In this document: one piece after another, positions 1-5,124 of the stretch
How positions within the stretch are numbered: position 1 is the stretch's first letter
Layout: each line of letters begins with the position of its first letter
NCBI GenBank assembly: GCA_028688535.1
Contig: JAQTXY010000132.1
Span: 1-6,048 of the forward strand
Origin: Methanothrix sp.
GTDB taxonomy: Archaea > Halobacteriota > Methanosarcinia > Methanotrichales > Methanotrichaceae
Direction: 5' to 3'
Length of the DNA stretch: 6,048 nt
Made by a program: the position numbers and the translations under genes
The notes under the pieces: model-generated
Told to the model about the DNA's origin: nothing
The model's database searches: none
Seen by the model: the letters and a program-made list of their open reading frames with translations, nothing else

Positions 1-1144
1 CGTGAACAAGGAGCTGGATCTTACCATAATCATAGTATCACATCTGCCTGAGATTCATGAGTATCTGGCACACAGGCTGATTTGGCTGGAGAAAGGAAAG
101 ATCGTTGCCGATGGGAAGCCGGGAGAGATCCTTGACCGGTTTATGTCCGGGATTGGAAAGATGGTGCCTCTGGCATCCTGGCCGAATGCAAAGCCGCTCA
201 TTAAAGTTAGAGGTTTATCTAAGAGAGGCTGCCAGATTTGCACAGGAGAGGTCCTGAATGTTCTTAAGATGGAGGATCTGAACTTCGATATAAACGAGTG
301 CGAGATCACATCCATCATAGGCAATAGCGGCGGAGGGAAGACCACACTTCTTAAGATCATGCAGGGTGTGAGGCTGCCAGATGAGGGCAGTGTGTGCTAT
401 CGTTATGGTGATAAGTGGGTGGACATGGTCACCTACTCGCCAGATAGAATGAATGTGCGCCGCTCTCTAGGTATCATGTATCAGGAGTTTGCTCTTTATG
501 CCGGAGAGACCATTCTTGATCAGATTGCTTACAAAATGGGCATCAAGGGCAATGATGTGATCGACCATGCCCGGGCAGTGGCTGAGGAGCTGGGCATAAG
601 CGACAAGGTGCTTGATGTCATTTATGCCATGACGGATATGTCGGAAGAGGATGCCAAAGCTGCCCTTGAGTCACTGGGACTTACCAGAGATATCTTCAAA
701 GATCTGTTCCCCCGTTTTCCGACAACCGAGGCCCGCAAGTATGCTGAGCCGATCTTTGATCTTATTTCCCTTGATAGAGAAGCCATGTGGAAGCTGCCCG
801 AGCAACTGAGCGGCGGAGAGCTGGTAAGAGCATCTTTGGCCATTATCCTGGCAGCCAGGCCTAAAATTCTGATTCTGGATGAGCCATTTGGTGATATTGA
901 CCCCATTACCATGCGTGAGGTCTCCAATGCCATTAAGAAGATCAATGCAGAGCTAGGCACCACCATAATACTGGTCAGCCATCATGTGGAATTCGTCAAG
1001 GAGATCTCCCACCGGGCCATGCTCATCGAGGATGGAGCTATTGCGGCGGACGGAAATCCGGCAGAGGTCTGTAACGCCTTCCTGGCCTCTTGTAATGCTC
1101 CCTATCTGAAGTACCTGGAAGAGCGCTATAAAGTTCATGGATGA
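1..1144 (+). CDS. atwA: Methyl-coenzyme M reductase component A2 (double ABC ATPase), 3' part
   Basis: ATP-binding protein of the ABC superfamily, soluble type. AtwA supports ATP-dependent reductive activation of the nickel cofactor F430 of methyl-coenzyme M reductase in the cytoplasm. The gene runs off the left edge, so the GTG at position 2 is only an internal valine codon. About 380 residues are visible. Residues 8-54 are the end of a first ABC domain, with its H-loop (IIIVSH, His14) and the following D-G-K-P turn. From about residue 66 a complete second ABC domain follows: Walker A GNSGGGKTT (107-115), Q-loop Gln161 in MYQEFALY, signature LSGGE (269-273), Walker B ILILDEP (289-295), and H-loop SHH (326-328). 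The roughly 100-residue stretch between Q-loop and signature is longer than in a transporter ATPase. No membrane segment is present. It heads an apparent operon with the RPA and radA genes. A generic ABC ATPase is the alternative, but the tandem layout and divergent first-domain linker favour AtwA. Confidence 0.85.
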   Translation, partial: VNKELDLTIIIVSHLPEIHEYLAHRLIWLEKGKIVADGKPGEILDRFMSGIGKMVPLASWPNAKPLIKVRGLSKRGCQICTGEVLNVLKMEDLNFDINECEITSIIGNSGGGKTTLLKIMQGVRLPDEGSVCYRYGDKWVDMVTYSPDRMNVRRSLGIMYQEFALYAGETILDQIAYKMGIKGNDVIDHARAVAEELGISDKVLDVIYAMTDMSEEDAKAALESLGLTRDIFKDLFPRFPTTEARKYAEPIFDLISLDREAMWKLPEQLSGGELVRASLAIILAARPKILILDEPFGDIDPITMREVSNAIKKINAELGTTIILVSHHVEFVKEISHRAMLIEDGAIAADGNPAEVCNAFLASCNAPYLKYLEERYKVHG

Positions 1145-1150
1145 TCAAAG

Positions 1151-2266
1151 ATGGACGAGCAAGTAGAGGAGATTTACCGGCAGGTAGCAGATCAGATAAC
1201 GCCGGAGGATTTCCAGGCAAGAGTAGATGAGAAGGTAGCCCTCATGGCCGGCCTATGCGACGGCAGGACGGCGGCAATGCTCGTAGCCCGGGACCTGGGT
1301 GCGTCCGAGGTGCTGACCAAGATTGGCAGCATCCGGCCTGAGACGGGAAATGTTATTTTTACGGGCCGGGTGCTTGCCGTCTCTGAGATACGCGAGTTTC
1401 CTCGCTCCGACGGATCCATGGGACGGGTTGCCAATCTAACACTGGCCGATGAGACGGGATCTGTGCGTGTGGCTCTCTGGGATGAGACGGTAGAGCTAGT
1501 TCGCTCCGGAGATTTAAAGGAGGGACAGTGCCTCAAGGTCAGAGGTCTGGCCAAAGAGGGCTATACCGGGACTGAGGTTACCCTAGGCAGAAGCGGGGGC
1601 ATCGAAGAGGTGGAACTGGACATATCTCCCAGGACTGCGCTCTACAAGATTGCCGAGATCAAGAGCGACATGAGCGATGTCAGCTTTCTGGGCGCTGTTG
1701 TTGACCCTGGCGAGATCAGGCAGTTCCTTCGTAAAGATGGAGGCCAGGGCCAGGTGCGCTCCGTGCTTTTAGGAGATGAGACCGGCAAGATCAGGCTTAC
1801 CCTCTGGGATTCGCAGGCTGCCATGCCGCTCGAGAAAGGTGAGACGATCGAGGTCATGAACGGCTCATCTCGGGAGAGGTACGGGTCGCTGGAGATTCAG
1901 ACGGGAAGCTATAGCACAATTAAGAAAAGCAGCAAAAAGGTTTCGTTCTCCGAGAAGATGACCAGGGTCGCCGATCTCAAACCGGGCATGCTCTGCAGCA
2001 TCTGTGGCTTTGTGACGGGTCTCGGAGAGGTGCGAGAGTTTCAAAGGGACGACGGAAAAACAGGAAGAGTGGCCAATATCTACATCTCTGATGAGACGGG
2101 TCGCATTAAAGTGGCTCTTTGGGCTGAACATGTCGATCTATTGAGTACTCTGGATCTGGGATACAAAGCGGAGATCATAGATGCCCTGGCCAAGAGTGGC
2201 TGGAACGAGGAACTAGAGCTGTCTTGCGGATGGCGCACCAGGATTACTTTCGCTCCGCCTGGATAA
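1151..2266 (+). CDS. rpa: Single-stranded DNA-binding protein, RPA large-subunit type, three OB folds
   Basis: Archaeal replication protein A homologue that should coat single-stranded DNA in replication, repair and recombination. The 371-residue product starts with a helical segment (about 1-55, ending AAMLVARDLG, typical of the family). Three OB folds follow at about 57-150, 165-260 and 271-368. Each repeats the same core: a (I/V)REF- or IRQF-like strand, an acidic/glycine turn (DG), then DETGxxxxxLW (DETG at 100, 209 and 314). No CxxC zinc-finger pair is present; CSIC at 282-285 lies inside the third OB fold and has no partner. Methanosarcina RPA1 also lacks a zinc finger but has four OB folds, so this looks like an RPA1 relative with one fewer. 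The ATG lies 6 nt after the atwA stop. Its Shine-Dalgarno is weak (GGATGAT overlapping that stop), suggesting translation coupled to atwA. The radA neighbour fits a recombination role. The exact paralogue class is uncertain. Confidence 0.88.
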   Translation: MDEQVEEIYRQVADQITPEDFQARVDEKVALMAGLCDGRTAAMLVARDLGASEVLTKIGSIRPETGNVIFTGRVLAVSEIREFPRSDGSMGRVANLTLADETGSVRVALWDETVELVRSGDLKEGQCLKVRGLAKEGYTGTEVTLGRSGGIEEVELDISPRTALYKIAEIKSDMSDVSFLGAVVDPGEIRQFLRKDGGQGQVRSVLLGDETGKIRLTLWDSQAAMPLEKGETIEVMNGSSRERYGSLEIQTGSYSTIKKSSKKVSFSEKMTRVADLKPGMLCSICGFVTGLGEVREFQRDDGKTGRVANIYISDETGRIKVALWAEHVDLLSTLDLGYKAEIIDALAKSGWNEELELSCGWRTRITFAPPG

Positions 2267-2323
2267 CGTTGTTAAAGAAGATCTGCGAATTCTCTTTGAG
2301 GAAGATTCTAAGGAACTGGGAAG

Positions 2324-3301
2324 ATGCCGACAAAATTACTGGAAGATCTGCCGGGTGTGGGTCCGGCAACTGCGGAAAAGCTGCGCGAGGCCGGCTTTGG
2401 TTCCGTGGAAGCTATAGCTGTTGCCTCTCCTGGCGAGCTGGTGACCGCGGCAGAAGTGGGAGAAGCCACGGCGGCCAAGATCATTGCCGGGGCCAGGGAA
2501 GCAGCGGATGTGGGCGGCTTTGAGACGGGAGATCGAATCTTAGAGCGCAGGCGTCTGGTGGGCAAGATCACCACCGGCAGCAAGAACTTTAATGAGCTTT
2601 TGGGCGGGGGCATGGAGACTCAGTCCATTGTGGAGCTGTACGGCGAATTCGGTTCCGGCAAGACTCAGGTGGCCCATCAGATGGCCATAAACGTGCAACT
2701 GCCTACCGAAATGGGCGGGCTGCACGGTTCGGTTATTATTATCGATACAGAGAACACCTTCCGGCCGGAGCGCATAGATCAGATGGTAAAAGGTCTGCCG
2801 CCTGCGCCTGACGGCCAGGAGCGCGATACGGCTGATTTCCTAAAGAACATCAGTGTAGCCAGAGCTTTCAACTCCAATCACCAGATCCTTCTGGCGGAAA
2901 AAGCCATGGAGATGGCGGAGAAGGCAAAGGACTCGGAATATCCTGTGCGCCTGATCATCGTGGACTCGGTGACGGCTCACTTCCGGGCAGAGTACGTGGG
3001 GCGCGGCACACTCGCCAACCGGCAGCAAAAGCTGAACAAGCACCTGCACGATCTGATGCGCTTTGGCGATCTGAACAATGCCCTGATTATAGTGACCAAC
3101 CAGGTCATGAGCAAGCCTGATACCTTCTTTGGCGATCCTACCAAGCCGGTGGGTGGGCATGTGTTGGGACATACCTCCACTTTCAGGATATACCTGCGCA
3201 AGTCCAAGGGCGAAAAACGCATTGCCAGACTGGTGGACTCGCCCAATCTGCCGGACGGTGAGGCGGTCTTCTCCGTGACTATGGAAGGGCTGAAGGATTA
3301 G
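2324..3301 (+). CDS. radA: DNA repair and recombination protein RadA
   Basis: Archaeal RecA/Rad51-family recombinase that forms ATP-dependent filaments on single-stranded DNA and catalyses homologous pairing and strand exchange. The 325-residue length is standard. Residues 5-60 form a helix-hairpin-helix N-terminal domain ([20 protein letters not shown]). The linker carries the FxxA/G polymerisation motif as FETG (66-69). The ATPase core follows: Walker A GEFGSGKT (107-114), the catalytic-Glu region [10 protein letters not shown] (141-150), Walker B LIIVDS (210-215), loop 1 around FRAEYVGRG (220-228), and loop 2 with TNQVMSKPD then [16 protein letters not shown] (about 258-293). No intein interrupts these motifs. 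The chosen ATG has an AAGGA sequence 9 nt upstream and yields the canonical N-terminus. It follows the RPA gene by 57 nt on the same strand, so the single-strand binding protein that RadA displaces is probably co-transcribed. Confidence 0.97.
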   Translation: MPTKLLEDLPGVGPATAEKLREAGFGSVEAIAVASPGELVTAAEVGEATAAKIIAGAREAADVGGFETGDRILERRRLVGKITTGSKNFNELLGGGMETQSIVELYGEFGSGKTQVAHQMAINVQLPTEMGGLHGSVIIIDTENTFRPERIDQMVKGLPPAPDGQERDTADFLKNISVARAFNSNHQILLAEKAMEMAEKAKDSEYPVRLIIVDSVTAHFRAEYVGRGTLANRQQKLNKHLHDLMRFGDLNNALIIVTNQVMSKPDTFFGDPTKPVGGHVLGHTSTFRIYLRKSKGEKRIARLVDSPNLPDGEAVFSVTMEGLKD

Positions 3302-3390
3302 AGGTGAATAGGGTGATAAGGCATCTTAGAAGGGACACTAGTCTTGATCGGTACAGAGGCCCCATCACCTAATACTACCCATGTACATCT

Positions 3391-3399
3391 GATATATAT
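3391..3399 (+). promoter_or_regulatory. Candidate TATA box for the 34-codon frame or a small RNA
   Basis: GATATATAT lies in an AT-rich patch after radA. With the usual archaeal spacing of about 25 nt, transcription would begin near 3420-3425, just ahead of the strong Shine-Dalgarno at 3432-3440. No clear purine-rich BRE is visible upstream. The call rests on position and composition only. Confidence 0.35.
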
Positions 3400-3406
3400 T
3401 TCTTTT
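3399..3406 (+). terminator. T-rich tract, probable terminator of the atwA-rpa-radA unit
   Basis: TTTCTTTT lies about 100 nt after the radA stop. Archaeal RNA polymerase commonly terminates at short oligo-T stretches without a hairpin, and no gene of this operon lies beyond. It overlaps the edge of the TATA-like element at 3391-3399, so both calls are moderate. A stronger T-rich run sits downstream at 3676-3686. Confidence 0.4.
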
Positions 3407-3445
3407 GTTATGAGTAGAGGGAGATCCGGGTAAAGGAGGGAGAAC

Positions 3446-3550
3446 GTGTTTAGTATTTTGCCACGGATCGCCATTCATCCCATTCTATTCGCAATAGATA
3501 TAGACAATTGCGATAATCTATTGCGGATAATTCTACGAACAGAATGCTAA
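3446..3550 (+). CDS. Hypothetical 34-aa microprotein or leader peptide
   Basis: A 34-codon frame starting with GTG and ending in TAA. It is preceded by the best Shine-Dalgarno in the window, AAAGGAGGG at 3432-3440, with about 5-6 nt between GGAGG and the GTG. The TATA-like element at 3391-3399 is at a suitable distance. The product begins MFSILPRIAIHPILFAIDID and is hydrophobic in its first half, with two cysteines in the second half and no recognisable domain. The second half of the frame lies inside the hairpin at 3481-3546, so translation would melt the structure, as in a leader peptide; however, no plus-strand gene follows closely. It ends 8 bp from the end of the convergent small minus-strand gene. 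The short length means a chance frame behind a purine-rich stretch cannot be excluded. I do not recognise the sequence. Confidence 0.4.
   Translation: MFSILPRIAIHPILFAIDIDNCDNLLRIILRTEC
3481..3546 (+). repeat. Long imperfect inverted repeat (hairpin)
   Basis: Fourteen-base arms at 3486-3499 (TATTCGCAATAGAT) and 3516-3529 pair at 13 positions plus one G-U wobble, around a 16-nt loop. Ten inner pairs are perfect and uninterrupted (3490-3499 with 3516-3525). A second nested stem, 3481-3485 (CATTC) with 3542-3546 (GAATG), extends the structure across a right-side bulge of about 12 nt. The loop contains a further small palindrome, CAATTG. In a plus-strand RNA the odd pair is U-G; in a minus-strand RNA it becomes A-C. 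The fold is therefore slightly better on the plus transcript. It lies between two convergent small genes and could be a transcript-end structure, a protein-binding dyad or part of a small RNA. Confidence 0.75.
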
Positions 3551-3557
3551 TGTAATC

Positions 3558-3728
3558 TCATTTCGTCCCTGCGAATCGTTTGATCGTCTCTCTTTTGCGC
3601 TGCCACCGGCGAGCCTCTCTTGCTTTGTCCTCTTCCAATATGGCCATGCGACCCGATTTATTTGCCAATTCACTCTTTTTCTTTTTCGCCTGATCTATGA
3701 TTGGCTGATCCGTGCTCTTCTGATCCAT
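3558..3728 (-). CDS. Small basic hypothetical protein, 56 aa
   Basis: A complete small gene on the minus strand with an ATG start, a TGA stop and a good Shine-Dalgarno (AAGGTGA at 3742-3736) 7 nt before the start. The 56-residue product is highly charged, with 10 Lys and 7 Arg against 9 acidic residues (net about +8). A polar N-terminus is followed by a KKKK run (about 16-19). A predicted amphipathic helix follows (about 28-52, ILEEDKAREARRWQRKRETI). It has no cysteine, signal peptide or membrane segment. Such composition suits a nucleic-acid- or ribosome-associated protein, but that is inference from charge alone. It is convergent with the 34-codon frame and divergent from the lamin-tail gene, so it is probably transcribed alone. 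The family is not recognised. The ribosome binding site and coding-like composition make a real gene likely. Confidence 0.6.
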   Translation of the reverse strand: MDQKSTDQPIIDQAKKKKSELANKSGRMAILEEDKAREARRWQRKRETIKRFAGTK

Positions 3729-3797
3729 ACTCTTTTCACCTTAATTGATAATGGATAAATTTCTGTAGACGAGATGCGCGAACAGAAAATACTCAAT

Positions 3798-3806
3798 TAT
3801 TAAATG
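3798..3806 (-). promoter_or_regulatory. Alternative TATA-like element for the 56-aa gene
   Basis: On the minus strand this reads ATTTAATAA, about 70 nt upstream of the ATG at 3728. It would place a start site near 3775 and give a leader of about 45 nt. It competes with the stronger TTTATATA at 3824-3817 as the TATA box for this gene. Confidence 0.25.
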
Positions 3807-3815
3807 GTGATGATT

Positions 3816-3825
3816 CTATATAAAG
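3816..3825 (+). promoter_or_regulatory. TATA box upstream of the lamin-tail gene, possibly bidirectional
   Basis: CTATATAAAG on the plus strand places transcription start near 3845-3850 and gives the lamin-tail gene a leader of about 55-60 nt before its GTG at 3905. On the minus strand the same bases read CTTTATATAG. This contains the classical methanogen box TTTATATA and would give the 56-aa gene a leader of about 65 nt. Polarity would be set by the BRE, which I cannot assign by eye. Confidence 0.55.
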
Positions 3826-3904
3826 GCGATTGTTGGATTGCACATATCTGCCCGACAGTGATATGATTCTGAAGATCCATGCGGTAGAGCGAGGAGAGAT
3901 ACAA

Positions 3905-4375
3905 GTGAGATTTAAGAGCAGCACAATTCTGGCATGGCTCTGCGCCATAATTGTCATCTGGCTGGGAGCGGCACAATGCACGGTGGTCATCAATGAGGTG
4001 GAAGCAAATCCGACGGGAGATGAAAGCCTCCACAAGACTGCAGTAACAGCCTGGTTTGAGCTTTATAATAATGATGATAAAGATGTTGACATCAGCGGAT
4101 GGATTATAAAGAACTCAGAGGGCAGATCGATTACCCTTCCCCAGGGCGCAGTCATCAAAGGATTGGATTATTATGTGGTGGATGTCAAGCCCTGGTGGTT
4201 GGCTCAAACGGGCGAGATTCTGTTTCTGACCGATGCCGGCGGAGCAGAGGTTGACCGGACCGCCGTCCTCAGCGACGAAGAGAATAATGAGATGGCCTGG
4301 ACCCGAGACCCAGACGGAAGGGACACCAACAGCACGGAAGACTGGAAGTTCCTGGCCAACAGCCGTGGATTTTAA
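3905..4375 (+). CDS. Secreted lamin-tail-domain (LTD) protein
   Basis: An extracytoplasmic protein of 156 residues built from one lamin tail domain, an immunoglobulin-like beta fold found in many secreted archaeal and bacterial proteins. Residues 1-24 look like a signal peptide: basic MRFKSS, then a hydrophobic stretch of about 17 residues ending GAAQC. The LTD fills the rest, with hallmarks VINEVEANPTG (28-38), WFELYNNDDKDVDISGWII (50-68), ITLPQGAVIK (76-85), EILFLTDAGGAEVD (104-117) and WTRDPDGRD near the end. I chose GTG 3905 because GAGGAG (3891-3896) precedes it by 8 nt and the signal peptide starts directly there. The frame is open upstream to a TTG at 3830 and an ATG at 3863, but neither has a ribosome binding site. 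AQC is not a normal lipobox, so lipid anchoring is unlikely. No catalytic motif is present; adhesion or cell-envelope binding is inferred. It is translationally coupled to the next gene. Confidence 0.8.
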   Translation: MRFKSSTILAWLCAIIVIWLGAAQCTVVINEVEANPTGDESLHKTAVTAWFELYNNDDKDVDISGWIIKNSEGRSITLPQGAVIKGLDYYVVDVKPWWLAQTGEILFLTDAGGAEVDRTAVLSDEENNEMAWTRDPDGRDTNSTEDWKFLANSRGF

Positions 4376-4929
4376 TGGGATACGAGTCGTCGCTGGAGCT
4401 GGCCTGGGATGAGCTGGAGAAGCTCGCTTTGCAGGACTGCAGCATCTCTCTCCTGGGAGAAGACTACCAGGTGAGGGCATTTGAGAGAGCGGTGCTGCTG
4501 GCCGGCTGCAGGCCCGCAGGCCAGATGCAGGCCGTGCTCATCCTGCACTACCTGATAGGCCTTTTGAGGCATGGCTACCATCCCAGAGGCGAATGGATCT
4601 CCTTTAAAGAGACCAGAGACGGCAAGCTCTTCTGGCCGGCTTTTCAGGAGAGCGCCATAAAACCGCTGGTGCAGAGCTTCCAGACCGACCCGGTGGGCCT
4701 GGTGCGCAGGCTGTCGTCCTGCCTGGGCGGTAGGAAGTTGGAGGGCGGAGATGTGGCGGTCGAGGTGGCCACATTTCCCGGAGTGTTGGTGAGGCTGGTC
4801 TTCTGGCAGGGAGACGAGGAGCTGCCGCCCGAGGCGAGTCTGCTCTTTGACAGAGGGCTGAATGAGATCTACAGCACTGAGGATGTGGCAGTGCTACTGC
4901 TGGCGGTGGTGCAGAAGGTCATAAGATGA
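4375..4929 (+). CDS. DUF3786-like conserved protein
   Basis: A 184-residue soluble protein with the C-terminal pattern of DUF3786: hydrophobic strands, then FWQGDEELPPEASLLFD (143-159) and the conserved STEDVAVLL (167-175) leading to a terminal helix. The middle carries WPAFQESAIKPLVQSF (87-102), also typical. The N-terminal half is mostly helical. Three cysteines (22, 45, 116) are scattered and form no cluster motif. There is no signal peptide, so it should stay in the cytoplasm although its upstream partner is exported. Its ATG overlaps the previous stop by one base (TAATG) and no good independent Shine-Dalgarno is visible, so it depends on translation of the lamin-tail gene. The molecular function of the family is unknown. 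I recall members near corrinoid or Fe-S methyl-transfer genes in anaerobes, but nothing here shows that link. Family assignment is by motif recognition only. Confidence 0.75.
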   Translation: MGYESSLELAWDELEKLALQDCSISLLGEDYQVRAFERAVLLAGCRPAGQMQAVLILHYLIGLLRHGYHPRGEWISFKETRDGKLFWPAFQESAIKPLVQSFQTDPVGLVRRLSSCLGGRKLEGGDVAVEVATFPGVLVRLVFWQGDEELPPEASLLFDRGLNEIYSTEDVAVLLLAVVQKVIR

Positions 4930-4988
4930 AAGCGATTTTAGCAGGCGTAGATATTTATCCGGGTCTATATTTCAGCTTTGCAGGATGA
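4926..4988 (+). CDS. Doubtful 20-codon ORF overlapping the DUF3786 stop
   Basis: An ATG overlaps the DUF3786 stop in an ATGA arrangement, with a GAAGGT stretch about 8 nt upstream that could serve as ribosome binding site. The frame encodes MKAILAGVDIYPGLYFSFAG and then meets TGA followed directly by TAA. The coupling geometry is that of a real downstream gene, but the product is very short and not recognised. It may be chance or the remnant of a lost third gene of the operon. Confidence 0.2.
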   Translation: MKAILAGVDIYPGLYFSFAG

Positions 4989-5082
4989 TAACATTTCTAT
5001 TCAGGAAGAGCACTTTCACGTCCTTGTGCCTGTGGTATGAGCAGGCTTCCAGTGATATCCGGCCTTGAATGAATTGCTTCAT
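4972..5082 (-). CDS. Doubtful 36-aa ORF downstream of HMG-CoA synthase
   Basis: A minus-strand frame starts with ATG at 5082 and ends in TGA, beginning 42 nt after the HMG-CoA synthase stop on the same strand. The product starts MKQFIQGRISLEACSYHRHK and ends in a hydrophobic, strand-like stretch. A stop codon (TAG) lies two codons before the ATG, and only a weak AGG is available as ribosome binding site. Its composition is not implausible for a gene fragment, but nothing is recognised. It fills most of the 195-bp gap between the convergent flanking genes, which otherwise shows only AT-rich sequence and a small ATACGTAT palindrome at 5103-5110. Confidence 0.25.
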   Translation of the reverse strand: MKQFIQGRISLEACSYHRHKDVKVLFLNRNVIILQS

Positions 5083-5124
5083 TGCCTAAAGCACTAGTTT
5101 TGATACGTATAGCGATTAATATTA

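Noticed and set aside
622..966. 114-codon minus frame inside atwA
   Set aside because: It is antisense to the signature and Walker B region of the second ABC domain, and its Ser/Arg-rich product is an artefact of the opposite-strand codons.
2224..2523. 99-codon plus frame crossing the RPA end and the radA start
   Set aside because: It overlaps the well-supported N-terminal domain of radA in another frame and yields a Gly/Arg/Ser-rich product without a recognisable domain.
3302..3370. 6-bp inverted repeats AGGTGA/TCACCT and GGTGAT/ATCACC after radA
   Set aside because: The arms are short with a loop of more than 45 nt, so stability is poor; the T-rich tract downstream is a better terminator candidate.
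3304..3372. 22-codon GTG frame just after radA
   Set aside because: It has no independent ribosome binding site and no recognised sequence. A frame this short behind a stop codon is expected by chance.
3830..3904. Upstream extension of the lamin-tail gene to TTG 3830 or ATG 3863
   Set aside because: It would put 14-25 polar residues before a clear signal peptide, lacks a Shine-Dalgarno, and the TTG start lies upstream of the predicted transcription start.
3793..4035. Minus-strand frames of 77-80 codons across the lamin-tail gene start
   Set aside because: They lie antisense to the signal peptide and first LTD strands, have no ribosome binding site, and overlap the promoter region.
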